Shown piece after piece: positions 43,217 through 52,900 of a stretch of 64,000 nt of DNA. Source of the stretch: Mycetocola spongiae (GTDB lineage Bacteria; Actinomycetota; Actinomycetes; Actinomycetales; Microbacteriaceae). The notes under the pieces were generated by a model. The model was not told the DNA's origin. It was given only the letters and a program-made list of their open reading frames with translations, and ran no database searches. Each line of letters starts with the position of its first letter. Position 1 is the stretch's first letter. Both the position numbers and the translations under genes were made by a program. Location: assembly GCF_020424085.1 (NCBI RefSeq), contig NZ_CP080203.1, positions 558,001 to 622,000 of the forward strand. Reading direction: 5' to 3'.

Positions 43217-44002
43217 CTAGCTCCGCAGCAAACGGGTCAGGGCGAGGGCCGAATCGCGCACCTGTGCGCCGAGGGTGGCAACCTGCTCGGGGGTGCGGGA
43301 GATCTTAATCCCCGTGATCGAGAGCGCACCAAAGATCGCGCCCTCGCGCCCCAGCACCGGGGCACTCAGGCAGAACACGCCGTCCTGATCCTCCTCATCA
43401 TCGATGCCATAACCGCGCTCGCGGATCGCGATCAGGTCCGCGCGCACCCGCGCCGGATCGGTCAGGGTATGCGCGGTGCGCCGCGGCAGGCCGGTCTCGG
43501 CCAGCACCCGGGTGGCCTCGGCGGGGTCCAGGTGGGCCAGAATCACCTTGCCCGCGGCGGAGGAATGGGGCAGTTCCCGCACCCCCAACGGCGCGTGGAA
43601 GCGCACGTTCCCGGGGGCGTCCACGCGCGCGATAAACATCGGATAGCCGTTATCATTCACGGCGGCGCGCGCGGTCATCGCGGAGGCCTGGGTCAGGCTC
43701 TCCAGGAAGGGTCGCACGGCCTCGGTCAGCGGATAGCCATCAACCGCCCGGTCTCCCAGCCGCACCAGCGCGAGCCCCAGGCGGTAGCGGGGCCCGGGCT
43801 CCACCTCGCGCACATAGCCCGCGTCTACGAGGGTGCGCGCGAGCGCAAACGTGCCGCTCTTGGACAGCCCCAGCGCGCGCGTGAGCTCGGTCAGTGTCAC
43901 GCCGTGGCGCGGGCCATCGGCCACGATATCCACGAGGCGCACGGCCCGGGCCACGCTCGCGACCGTATAGTCGCGGCGGGTGGAGGGTGGCGAGACGGTC
44001 AT
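43217..44002 (-). CDS. IclR-family transcriptional regulator
   Basis: IclR-family regulator, 261 residues. N-terminal winged helix (about 12-70: ASVARAVRLVDIVADGPRHGVTLTELTRALGLSKSGTFALARTLV) and a C-terminal GAF-like effector domain (PHSSAAGKVILAHL, GYGIDDEEDQDGVFCLSAPVLG). AAAGGA is 5 nt before the ATG at 44002. Divergent from the IlvD/Edd gene and co-transcribed with the dehydrogenase; likely the local pathway regulator. Confidence 0.9.
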   Translation of the reverse strand: MTVSPPSTRRDYTVASVARAVRLVDIVADGPRHGVTLTELTRALGLSKSGTFALARTLVDAGYVREVEPGPRYRLGLALVRLGDRAVDGYPLTEAVRPFLESLTQASAMTARAAVNDNGYPMFIARVDAPGNVRFHAPLGVRELPHSSAAGKVILAHLDPAEATRVLAETGLPRRTAHTLTDPARVRADLIAIRERGYGIDDEEDQDGVFCLSAPVLGREGAIFGALSITGIKISRTPEQVATLGAQVRDSALALTRLLRS

Positions 44003-44013
44003 GCTGATCCTTT

Positions 44014-44098
44014 CGAACGGTGTTCGGTAATGGCCCCAATCTAGCCAGAGCGCCGCCGCGACCGCGCGGACGTCACGCAGTGTGCACGGAATGTACAC
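44014..44098. promoter_or_regulatory. Candidate IclR operators in the divergent gap
   Basis: Two palindromes lie in the 143-bp gap: CGAAC-GGT-GTTCG (44014-44026), just upstream of the regulator's ribosome site, and GTGTGCA-CGGAA-TGTACAC (44080-44098, 6 of 7 pairs). Either could bind the IclR protein. Confidence 0.35.
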
Positions 44099-44145
44099 CG
44101 GGCGGGGGGATTTACGTCATCCGGGGTTGGTGTACTGAACCGGTC

Positions 44146-45870
44146 ATGACTTTTTCGAAACCCCTGCGCAGTAACGCGTGGTTTGCCGGCAGCACCGAGG
44201 TCGCGCTGATGCACCGCGTGGCCCTGGCCAATTCCGGCATCACCGTGGACCCCGCACACCCGCGCCCGATCATCGGCATCCTCGATTCCTCCTCCGCGAT
44301 CAACCCGTGCAATCTGACGCTGCGTGCCCGCGGCGAGGATGCGGCGCGCGGCGTGCGAGAGGCCGGGGGGATCGCGCTGATCCTGCCCACCATCACGCTG
44401 GGCGAGGACCTGATGAAGCCCACCGCGATGCTCTATCGCGCGCTGCTCTCAATCGAGGTGGAGGAATATGCGCGCGCCTACCCCCTGGACGGCCTGATCA
44501 TCCTCGGCAACTGCGATAAGTCGCTGCCCGGCGCGCTGCTGGGCGCGCTCAGCGCCAATCTGCCCACGATCATCGTGAACGGCGGCCCGCGCCCCGCGGG
44601 CCGCTTCCGGGGGGCCGATCTGGGCACCGGGACCGCCCTGTGGCGCGCGACGCAGCAGCAGCGCGCGGGCACGCTGGATGCCGAGGGTTGGGCGGGGTTT
44701 GAGCGGGCACTCGCATGTGGCCCGGGCTCCTGCAATACCATGGGCACCGCCTCCTCGATGGCGATCGTTTTGGAGGCCCTGGGTTTTCTCCTGCCCGGCT
44801 CCTCGACCCCCGCCGCCGATGATCCGCGCCGCCCGGGTCAGGCCGAGGCCGCGGGGCGCGCCGCTGTGCGCGCCGTCTGGGAGGAGCGCACCCCCGATCA
44901 CTATCTGACCCGCGAGGGCCTGAACCTTGCGCTGACCACGCTCGCGGCGCTGGGCGGCTCCACCAATGTGGCGCTGCATCTCGCGGCGCTGGCCGGGCGG
45001 CGCGCCCTGGACTGGGAGCCCGAGGCGCTGGACGAGGCCTCGCGCGGCACGCCGGTTCTGGCCGATGTGGAGCCCGGGGGTCGCTATCTGCTGGCGGAGT
45101 TTGATGCCGCCGGGGGAGTGCCCGCGCTCCTGCACACGCTCGGGGATCTGATCGATCCCACGCTGCCCAGCGCCGATGGCCTGCCGTGGTCCGCGCATCT
45201 GCGCCCCGCGGACGGACCCGCGATCGCCCCGCGGGAGGCGCCGGTGCTCGCGGGCGGGGCCTTTGCCGTGTTGCGCGGAAATCTGGCGCCGCGCGGTGCG
45301 CTGCTGCGGGTTTCCACCGCGGGGTCCGACCTACTGGATCATCGGGGACCGGCCGTGGTATTCCGCGATTATGCCACGATGGTCGCGCGCTGCGCGGATC
45401 CGGAATTTGATCCCGGCGAGGATGCCGTGCTGGTACTGGCGGGGGCCGGACCGGTGGGTGCGGGCATGCCCGAATGGGGCGTGATCCCGATTCCGGTGAC
45501 GCTCGCCCGGCGCGGGGTCACCGATATGGTGCGCCTCTCGGATGCCCGCATGTCCGGCACCGCGTTTGGCACCTGCGTGGTGCATATCGCCCCGGAGGCG
45601 GCGATCGGCGGCCCGCTGGGCCTGCTGCTCGACGGCGATATGATCCACCTGGATGTGGCCCAACGCTCACTCTCCGTGGACCTCGGCGAGGCCGAGCTGG
45701 CCCGCCGCGCCGCCGCGTGGAGGCCCGCCTCCGCCCCGGATTTGCGCGGCTGGCCGCTCCTGCACAGCACCCATGTTCTCCAGGCCGACCGCGGCGCCGA
45801 CCTCGATTTTCTCACCGCCCCCACCCCGGAACACACGTCGTTTCGGGAACCCGTGATTGGACTGTCCTAA
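44146..45870 (+). CDS. IlvD/Edd-family sugar-acid dehydratase
   Basis: Iron-sulphur dehydratase of the IlvD/Edd family, 574 residues. Cluster Cys candidates are in SSAINPCNLTLRARGEDA, LGNCDKSLPGALLGA (with the Lys used for metal binding) and GPGSCNTMGTASSMAIVLEALGF; LSDARMSGTAFGTCVVHIAPEA is the C-terminal signature. The N-terminus and context fit sugar-acid dehydratases (arabinonate/xylonate type) better than the branched-chain enzyme, which normally sits with ilv genes. ATG 44146. The stop overlaps the next start (TAATG). Confidence 0.85.
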   Translation: MTFSKPLRSNAWFAGSTEVALMHRVALANSGITVDPAHPRPIIGILDSSSAINPCNLTLRARGEDAARGVREAGGIALILPTITLGEDLMKPTAMLYRALLSIEVEEYARAYPLDGLIILGNCDKSLPGALLGALSANLPTIIVNGGPRPAGRFRGADLGTGTALWRATQQQRAGTLDAEGWAGFERALACGPGSCNTMGTASSMAIVLEALGFLLPGSSTPAADDPRRPGQAEAAGRAAVRAVWEERTPDHYLTREGLNLALTTLAALGGSTNVALHLAALAGRRALDWEPEALDEASRGTPVLADVEPGGRYLLAEFDAAGGVPALLHTLGDLIDPTLPSADGLPWSAHLRPADGPAIAPREAPVLAGGAFAVLRGNLAPRGALLRVSTAGSDLLDHRGPAVVFRDYATMVARCADPEFDPGEDAVLVLAGAGPVGAGMPEWGVIPIPVTLARRGVTDMVRLSDARMSGTAFGTCVVHIAPEAAIGGPLGLLLDGDMIHLDVAQRSLSVDLGEAELARRAAAWRPASAPDLRGWPLLHSTHVLQADRGADLDFLTAPTPEHTSFREPVIGLS

Positions 45871-46673
45871 TGAGTGAAACCCAAAACCTGCGCACCCTCG
45901 CCGCGGAGGTGGCCGCGGAGGTGGGCGAGTTTTTGCGTCTCGCCCGCGATCGGGGCGTGAGCATTGCCGCCACCAAGAGCACCGACCTGGATATCGTGAC
46001 CCGCGCCGATCGCGAGGCGGAGGTCCTGATCCGGGAGCGCCTGCTCGCCGCACGCCCGGGGGACGGTTTCCTCGGCGAGGAGGGCACGCTGATCGCGGGT
46101 AGCAGCGGGATCACCTGGATCGTGGACCCCCTGGACGGCACGGTGAATTATCTCTATCGCTGCGGCCCCTATGCCGTGAGCATCGCCGCGGTATCGGGGG
46201 AGCCCACCCCCGAGTCCTGGGTGGTGCGGGCGGCGGCCGTGCACGTCTGCACCGAGAACGCCTCCTATTCCGCGGGCCTCGGCGAGGGTGCCACCCGGGA
46301 GGATGTGCCGCTCGCCGTCACCGCCGGGGTGCCCCTGCGCGCGGCACTCGTGAGCACCGGACTGGGCTATGACCGCGGGCGCCGCGCCGAGCAGGCCCGC
46401 GCGGCCGCGCTGATTGCACCGCGGGTGCGCGATCTGCGCATGGGCGGCTCGGCGGCCACCGATCTATGCCTGGTGGCCGCGGGGCGGCTGGATGCCTATT
46501 TTGAGCGGGATCTGGCGCCGTGGGATTATGCCGCCGGGGCCCTGATCGTGGCCGAGGCCGGCGGGCTCGCCCTCGGCGAGGGGGCCACCCCGGATGGCGT
46601 GCTGACCCTCGCGGCCGCGCCCGGGCTCGCGGGGGAGCTGCGCGAGCTGGTGGCCGAGGCCACGGGCTCCTAG
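45870..46673 (+). CDS. Inositol monophosphatase-family phosphatase
   Basis: Mg-dependent, Li-sensitive type phosphatase, 267 residues. Motifs: DIVTRADREAE, FLGEEG, WIVDPLDGTVNYLY and WDYAAGALIVAEAGG supply the metal-binding acidic residues. Coupled to the dehydratase gene by a 1-nt overlap, which suggests that it removes phosphate from an intermediate or side product of that pathway; the substrate is not determined by sequence. Confidence 0.88.
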   Translation: MSETQNLRTLAAEVAAEVGEFLRLARDRGVSIAATKSTDLDIVTRADREAEVLIRERLLAARPGDGFLGEEGTLIAGSSGITWIVDPLDGTVNYLYRCGPYAVSIAAVSGEPTPESWVVRAAAVHVCTENASYSAGLGEGATREDVPLAVTAGVPLRAALVSTGLGYDRGRRAEQARAAALIAPRVRDLRMGGSAATDLCLVAAGRLDAYFERDLAPWDYAAGALIVAEAGGLALGEGATPDGVLTLAAAPGLAGELRELVAEATGS

Positions 46674-46688
46674 CCCCGCAGCGCCCGG

Positions 46689-47429
46689 CTATCCGCCGAT
46701 AATCAGCGGCAGATTTACGCAGATCCCGATCAGCGCATAGGCGCCGATCGGCAACAGGAGCGCCCATTCCCGGCGGGATCCGGTGCGCCCCAGGATCGGG
46801 AGGGCGAAGTTTCCCGAGCGCAGCCACAGGGCCCGCAATACGGGCACGCGGCGCAGTGCCCGCGGGGCGCGCGGCCGCAGGGGCCAGAGCAGGGGCAGCC
46901 CTCCCCGCGTGAGAATATCGCCCGCGAGGTGGGTGATCCACCCCACCAGCACGATCGGCCCGAGCAGCGCCCAGAGCCCGGGCGTGAGCGCGCCGATCCC
47001 CAGGGCCGCCGCGGCCCCCAGCGCCCAGGCGGCGGGCCATCCCCCGCGCAGGCCGAGGACCCGCAACGCAAAGGCCAGCAGTGCGGCACCGCACGCGCCC
47101 GCGAGGAGCGCCGGGAGCGTGAATGGCAGCGAAGCCAGCAGGACAATCCCGGCCGCCGCGAGCAGCGAGTGGGTGCCGCGGCGATGGCCCCCGGCCAGGC
47201 CCGAGATGGCGCCCGTCGCGGCGCGACCCACCCCGGGAATCGCGTGCGCGATGGTCGCCGAGGGGTGATCCAGATCGGGCAGGAGCGCCGCACCGGCGCA
47301 GAGCACGGCCCCCATGACCACGTATTCGGGGGCGATCGGCGCGGCCGAGATCGCCGGAAATCCGGGGGCCGTGGACGTGAGCGCAACCCAGGCGGCCGCC
47401 CCGCAGAGTGCGTGATGGGTTCCCATCAT
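46689..47429 (-). CDS. YdjM-like membrane metal-dependent hydrolase (DUF457)
   Basis: Membrane protein of the LexA-regulated YdjM/DUF457 family, 246 residues from ATG 47429. The metal motif region is MMGTHHALCGA at the N-terminus and ALLPDLDHPSAT, GGHRRGTHSLL and WITHLAGDILTRGG further on; several hydrophobic helices. A GTG at 47489 in frame would add 20 residues and would place the SOS box 13 bp upstream, exactly as for the NTF2-like gene, so that longer form is a real alternative. The reaction catalysed by the family is not known. Confidence 0.8.
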   Translation of the reverse strand: MMGTHHALCGAAAWVALTSTAPGFPAISAAPIAPEYVVMGAVLCAGAALLPDLDHPSATIAHAIPGVGRAATGAISGLAGGHRRGTHSLLAAAGIVLLASLPFTLPALLAGACGAALLAFALRVLGLRGGWPAAWALGAAAALGIGALTPGLWALLGPIVLVGWITHLAGDILTRGGLPLLWPLRPRAPRALRRVPVLRALWLRSGNFALPILGRTGSRREWALLLPIGAYALIGICVNLPLIIGG

Positions 47430-47501
47430 GATTCGGTGACACCCCGGAGATTCCCGCGCCCAGCGCGTCGCGGGGATGGCGAGTTCCACACCCCAAACCA
47501 G

Positions 47502-47517
47502 TAGAACATGCGTTCGA
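47502..47517 (-). promoter_or_regulatory. LexA (SOS) box
   Basis: TAGAAC-ATGC-GTTCGA matches TCGAAC-N4-GTTCGA at 11 of 12 fixed positions. It lies upstream of the YdjM-like gene, a family known to be SOS-regulated in E. coli. Confidence 0.75.
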
Positions 47518-47552
47518 ATGCGTACCCAAATTGACCCGCGGCAAAAATATAC

Positions 47553-47606
47553 CTTGACATCAAGATAAATCGGCGTAGCCTCTTTTCTTAGGCAAGCCTT
47601 ATCTGC
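47553..47606 (+). promoter_or_regulatory. Promoter of the MmgE/ComA pair with two operator-like sites
   Basis: TTGACA (47554-47559) and TAGCCT (47576-47581), spacing 16. The -35 box lies in a perfect palindrome CTTGA-CA-TCAAG (47553-47564) like MarR-family sites. After the -10 box, 47588-47606 resembles a DtxR/IdeR iron box (13 of 19 positions). Both assignments are tentative. Confidence 0.45.
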
Positions 47607-47663
47607 ACCACCGCGGCGGTATTTCTCCTATTTGTCATCTGTTTAAGATAAAAGAGGTCACCC

Positions 47664-49046
47664 ATGCCCGAGGTCCATTCTCTTGCGCAATTTGCCCACG
47701 ACGCCCGTTTTTCCGCGCTCTCCGCCGATTCCCTGGAGCAGCTAAGAATCCGCGTCCTAGATACCATCGGCGTGGCCATTGCCGCGCGCGATGCCGAACC
47801 CATCCGCGCCATCCGCGGCCTGCTCGCCGATCTTGGCGGAACACCCCAGGCCACCTATATCGGCGGGGGAGCGGGGCCCCTGGATCGCGTGGCGTTTTAT
47901 AACACCGCGCTCAGCCGCTATCTGGACTTCATGGATTCCTTCCTCGCCCCCGGGGAGACCAATCATCCCTCCGATAACCTCGGGGCGGTCCTGGCCGCGA
48001 GCGAATCCGTGGACGGCTCGGGGCGGGAGTTCCTCACCGCCCTCGCCGTGTCCTATCAGGTACACGCCCGGCTCTCCGAGGCCGCCCCGGTGCGCGCCCG
48101 CGGCTTTGATCACACCGTGCAGGGGGCCTATGCGGCCGCGGCCGGGGTCTCCCGCGCCCTCGGCCTGAGCGTGGAACACACGGCCCAGGCCCTCGCCATC
48201 TCCGGCACCGCCAATAACGCGCTGCGTGTCACCCGCACCGGCAATCTCTCCCACTGGAAGGGCCTGGCCTATCCCAATGTGGCCAAGGAGGCCACGTTTG
48301 CGGCGCTGCTCGCGCGCGCCGGAATCACCGGGCCCGAGCTGGTATTTGAGGGCAATAAGGGTTTCCGCGAGACCATCGCGGGCCCGTTTGAGGTGGACTG
48401 GGCCGCCGAGGGCCTGGACGTGGTGCCGCGCACCCTGGTGAAGCGGCATAATGCCGAGATCCACTCCCAGACGGCGATCGAGGCGGCGCTGGATATTCGC
48501 TCCCAGGACGGCTTCCTCGCCCGCGCGATCACGGGCGTGCACCTGCGCACCTTTGCCGTGGCGCACGCCATCATCGGCGGGGGAGAGGAGGGCTCCAAAC
48601 AGAATATCCGCAGCAAGGAGGAGGCCGATCACTCGCTGCCCTATCTGCTGGCCGCCGCGCTGCTGGACGGCGCTGTGCAGCCCGCCCAATTTACTCCCGA
48701 GCGCATCCTCTCCGATGATATCCAGGACCTCCTGGCCCTGATCACCGTGGAGCCCGATGCGGCACTCTCGGCGCGCTTCCCCGCCGAAATGCCCGCCGAG
48801 CTGAGGGTCACGTTCGCGGATGGTTCGGTGCTGGAGGCGAGCGAGTCCAGCTATCTGGGCTTCCCGAGCGATCCGCTGGACTGGGACGGTGCGCTCGAAA
48901 AATTCCGGCCCCTGGCCCACCCCGGCCTGGGAATCGGCCCCGCGGATCGGCTCGCCGAGCTGATCCACTCACTCGAGACGCGCCCCGTGCGCGAGCTCAC
49001 GACCGCGCTGGCCCGGGTGGGCGGCGCAGAACAGGACCGCTCATGA
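47664..49046 (+). CDS. MmgE/PrpD-family protein
   Basis: Member of the MmgE/PrpD family (2-methylcitrate dehydratase, cis-aconitate decarboxylase and relatives), 460 residues. Family features: RVLDTIGVAIAARDAEPI, YNTALSRYLDFMDSFLAPGETNHPSDNLGAVLA, SYQVHARLSEA and KRHNAEIHSQTAIEAAL. No prpB/prpC genes are near, so the methylcitrate cycle is unlikely. AGAGG precedes the ATG. It overlaps the ComA-like gene by 4 nt (ATGA), showing that the two products act together on an unknown substrate. Confidence 0.85.
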   Translation: MPEVHSLAQFAHDARFSALSADSLEQLRIRVLDTIGVAIAARDAEPIRAIRGLLADLGGTPQATYIGGGAGPLDRVAFYNTALSRYLDFMDSFLAPGETNHPSDNLGAVLAASESVDGSGREFLTALAVSYQVHARLSEAAPVRARGFDHTVQGAYAAAAGVSRALGLSVEHTAQALAISGTANNALRVTRTGNLSHWKGLAYPNVAKEATFAALLARAGITGPELVFEGNKGFRETIAGPFEVDWAAEGLDVVPRTLVKRHNAEIHSQTAIEAALDIRSQDGFLARAITGVHLRTFAVAHAIIGGGEEGSKQNIRSKEEADHSLPYLLAAALLDGAVQPAQFTPERILSDDIQDLLALITVEPDAALSARFPAEMPAELRVTFADGSVLEASESSYLGFPSDPLDWDGALEKFRPLAHPGLGIGPADRLAELIHSLETRPVRELTTALARVGGAEQDRS

Positions 49047-49885
49047 CCTCCCATACCGATGCCCATAACGTTTCCTTTAACTTTGTGCCGCGCGCCTATC
49101 GTCCGGCCAAGCCGCGCGAGTTTGGCCTCACCGAGGTGCGGGCCCCGTATTACTCCACGTTTGGCACCCGCCATCTCAGCGATGTGCTGGAGGTTGCCGG
49201 CCAGTGGGTGGACGGCATTAAATGGGCCGGCGGCTCGTTTGCGTTGCTCCCGCCCGAGCAGGTGCGCGCGTTCTCCGATATCGCGCATGAGCACGGCGCC
49301 TATGTATCTTCGGGGGGCTGGCTCGAAACGGTGCTGCGCTATGGCGAGGAGGCGGTGGATCACTATCTGGCCGAGGCCAAAAACTCGGGCTTTGACGTGA
49401 TCGAAATCTCCACCGGTTTTATCACCGTGCCCACCTCGGGCCTGCTGCGGCTGATCGATAAGGTCACCGCGGCGGGCCTCAAGGCCAAGCCCGAGCTGGG
49501 CATCCAGTTTGGGTCGGGCGGCGATTCCTCGGTCGCGGAGCTCGCCGCCGAGGGTGCCAAGGACGTGGGCGATCTGATCTCGCGCGCGCAGCGGGCGCTG
49601 GATGCCGGGGCCAGCATCATCATGATCGAATCCGAGGGGATCACCGAAAACGTCGCGGAGTGGAATACCGCGGCGGCCGCGAGCATCATTAACGGCCTGG
49701 GCCTGGAAAACGTGATGTTTGAGGCCGCCGATCCGCCGGTTTTTGAGTGGTATATCAAAAACTACGGCAACGAGGTGAACCTCTTTGTGGATCACTCGCA
49801 GGTGCTGCAATTGGAGGGCCTGCGCCAAAACATCTGGGGCAATAAGAGCACCTGGGGGCGCGTGATTAACCCCCGCTTCGCCTAG
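49043..49885 (+). CDS. ComA-like phosphosulfolactate synthase family protein
   Basis: TIM-barrel protein of the ComA family (PF02679), 280 residues. ComA adds sulfite to phosphoenolpyruvate to give phosphosulfolactate. Conserved blocks: GTRHLSDVLEVAGQWVDGIKWAGGSF, YVSSGGWLE, DVIEISTGFI, KAKPELGIQFG and IIMIESEGITEN, which hold the acidic and Lys residues of the family's active site. No other coenzyme M or sulfolactate genes are present and the partner is an MmgE/PrpD protein, so the true reaction may differ. Translationally coupled to that partner. Confidence 0.8.
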   Translation: MTSHTDAHNVSFNFVPRAYRPAKPREFGLTEVRAPYYSTFGTRHLSDVLEVAGQWVDGIKWAGGSFALLPPEQVRAFSDIAHEHGAYVSSGGWLETVLRYGEEAVDHYLAEAKNSGFDVIEISTGFITVPTSGLLRLIDKVTAAGLKAKPELGIQFGSGGDSSVAELAAEGAKDVGDLISRAQRALDAGASIIMIESEGITENVAEWNTAAAASIINGLGLENVMFEAADPPVFEWYIKNYGNEVNLFVDHSQVLQLEGLRQNIWGNKSTWGRVINPRFA

Positions 49886-49894
49886 CCCGATCGC

Positions 49895-49932
49895 GCCGCT
49901 TGGTGCCCTCCCCGGGGAGGGCACCAAGCGGC
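49895..49932. terminator. Terminator between the ComA-like gene and jetC
   Basis: Perfect 19-bp inverted repeat without spacer (49895-49913 / 49914-49932), 7 nt before the end of jetC. It closes both convergent operons, which shows that jetC is the last gene of its operon. Confidence 0.75.
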
Positions 49933-49939
49933 GGCCGGG

Positions 49940-52900
49940 CTAGCCGCGCACCCCGGTGAGCTCGGTGATATAGGAATATCCCGTGGCATTATTTTTGGTC
50001 ATCGACAGCATGCTCTGCATATAGGGCTCCAGCGCGGTCACCTTATCCAGCGGGGCACCCACGATCAGCTGGAAGCCAAGCCCCTTCCAGGCGGCCACCG
50101 CGCGACCGGCAAATTCCGAGTCCGATTTCACAAAACCCTCATCGAGGAAAACCGGCGCAAACCGCGGGCGGGTGCGGGACTCATCGCCCAGCTGGAACCG
50201 CAGCGCGGCCCCGACGATAAACGCCACCAGCTCCTGGGACTCGCCACCGCTCTTGCCGCCGAGCGAGGAATACGTGCTGATTTCCACGCCGTCCACCGTG
50301 CTGCGCACAGCGGTGATCTCCACGTGCCGGCGCACATCCAGCAGCAGGTCCCGCTGCGAGGTGCCGCCGCCCGTGGTCTCCCGGATCCGATCCATAAACG
50401 CGCGCAGCCGGGCAAAACGCTCCTCGGCCTGCTCATCGCTGGGCACCTCGGCGGGTGCGGAGGAGAGCACACGCAGCTCCCGCCGGAACTCGTGGACATC
50501 CTCGTTCGCGAGGCGGCGCAGCACGATGCTGAGGCGATCCCGGCCCGCCCCAAACGGCAGGGTTTCCAGGATGTCGTTTACCGGGCCGAGGCGCTCCTCG
50601 ATGGCCTCCACCGCGCCGTCAAACGCGCCGCCGAGCGGCACGAGGTCCTGGCCGCTCCACTCCGCGAGGCGGCGGGTCCATTCGCCGCGACGCGCGTGCA
50701 GCCCGGTGGTATGAATCCCCGTGAGGATCTCCAGATATCCCGGATAGGACACCACCCCGGTGCCGAGGTTGGGATCGGGCCAGCGCTCCTGATAGGTCTG
50801 GAAGATCTGGATCAGGCCGTTCTGGGCGCGTGCGGCGGCATCCGTGGCCGATTGCGACTGGCCCAGCAGGCGCTCGCGCAGCCGGCGAATGCCCGCGGCA
50901 AATGCCGCATAATCGGCGGCGTCTCCCACCGCGGCAAATTCCTCGTCCAGGCGCCGGGCGTGTTCCTCGCTCAGAGAGATGTCCTGGCGGATCTCGATCT
51001 CCTCGATTTCCGCGCTCACGGCGTCCTGGCGATCCACGAGGGTAGCGTGATCGGTTCCCAGCCGGGCCGCCTCGCTCTCGGCGAGGTGCTTCTCGCGCTG
51101 GGCACCCTCGCGCTCCAGGATCAGGCGATCCTCCTCCGCGTTAAGCTCGCGCAGAATATCGCTGCCCGCGAGGATGCGTTCGCGCTCGGCGGTCTGCTCG
51201 CTAATCTCGGCGGCCACGGCGGCCACGTCGATCGTGGCCCATTTGGCATCGCGCACTGAGAGGTGGGCCTCGCGCACCTGGCGCAGCTGCGTCATGCGCG
51301 CTCCCACAGCGCCCGCGAGTGCGGTATTTTCGGCCAGGCGTTCATCCAGCGCGGAGATCTCCGCGGCGATCTCCGCGAGGCGCACGGTATTGGAAAACCC
51401 GATGATATGACGGTCGCGCACATCGCCGTGGGCCCCGCGCTTGCCGTCGCGGGTCTGGCCGCTCGCGGTGACCCGGGGGCCGCCACCGCCCAGCTGAGCG
51501 GCGTCCTCGACGCACAGGGCATCGGTATGGGGTGCGCCCACGCGCTCGGCCACCCAGGCCGTGAACGGGGAGTCTTTAAAAATGAGTTTGCCGGAGATCC
51601 GCGCGGGATCGCCGGTGAACTGCGCGGGCCCGCCCAGCGGCACACCCTCGAAGCCGATCCGGGTGGGCAGGTCAAGCCCGTCGATTGCGCGCGAGAGGGC
51701 GTCGAGCCGGGTCTCGTCCACAAGCAGGAGGCGGGCCACCGAGCCGAGGGTGACCTCGGCGGCGGTGCGCCAGTGTTCCTGCTCGGGGGCGATATCCAGC
51801 AGCTCGGCCACAAACGGCAGCTCGGCGGGGTCCATTCCCGCGGCCCGGGCAATCAGCAAACGCGCGGCATGCAGGCGCTCGGGGACCAGGCCCTCGCGCC
51901 CGGCGAGGGATTTTTCCTCGGCCCGCAGGGCGCGCTTTTCCTCCTCAAGCGGATACTGGGCGCGCTTAATCACGTCCCGCTCCGCCTCCAGCGCACGCTG
52001 GTTTTCCTCAAATCCGCTGAGGAAAAGATCCGCGGAGCCCTGCGCCACGAGGAATTCCTCGCGCGTGTCCAGGGCAAGCCCCAGCGGGGCCGTGCGGCGG
52101 AGGAAATCGGAGCGTTCCGCGCGCACCTGCTCGTGCCGGTGCCCCAGGACCGCGAGTTCGGCGCCCAGCACCTCCAGCACATCGCCGCCGTTTTCGCGCT
52201 GCTGTTTTTGCAGCTCGGCGAGGCGGCGGGTCAGGGTGTCCTCCTGCTCGCGTGCGCTGCCCGCGCGCTCGCGGGTCTCCCGGCGGCCGAGCGCATTCAC
52301 CTCGGCGGCGGCGTCCAGAAGATCGCGTTCGGCATGCAGTCGCCACAGCGTGAACGGGGTGGCTCCCTCGCGGTGCACCCCAAACGTATCGATGGTGGCG
52401 GCCTCCGCGCCCGCCCGCTCAAACTCGGCGTGCAGCTCCACGATGGGCGCGAGCACGCGGGCCTTGGAGTCCTCGGTGACCATGGCGTCATAGGATTTTT
52501 CGAGATCCGCAAAATGCGCGAGGGCCTTATCGGCCGCGGCATAGGTGGAGGGTCGCTCGAGCACCATCGACTTATAAAGCCCGTCCACGGTGCGCACCTG
52601 TTGGCCGGCCTGGATCCGGGCGAGCAGGCGCAGCGCCTTGCCGCCGTCGCCCCCCGCGCCGATTCCGAGGCGGGTATGCAGCTTCTGCGCAAATTCCAGA
52701 TAGCTCGCGCACACGTCGATTCCCGCGCCGAGGGATTTCAGGGCCCGGCGGTCAAAGCGCGTCTCGGCGATGCCCTCCAGCTGGCGCAGGTCAAACGAAC
52801 CGTCCACCACGGCCATTTTCATCGAGACCTCGGAGGAGGCGGTGGCCCCGCGCGGCACAAAATAGGTGCGCAGCACGGTATAGCGACGCCCGTTATCGTC

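Noticed and set aside
44013-44027. TCGAAC...GTTCGG upstream of the IclR gene as a third SOS box
   Set aside because: The spacer is 3 nt, not the 4 nt that LexA sites require; listed as a possible IclR operator only.
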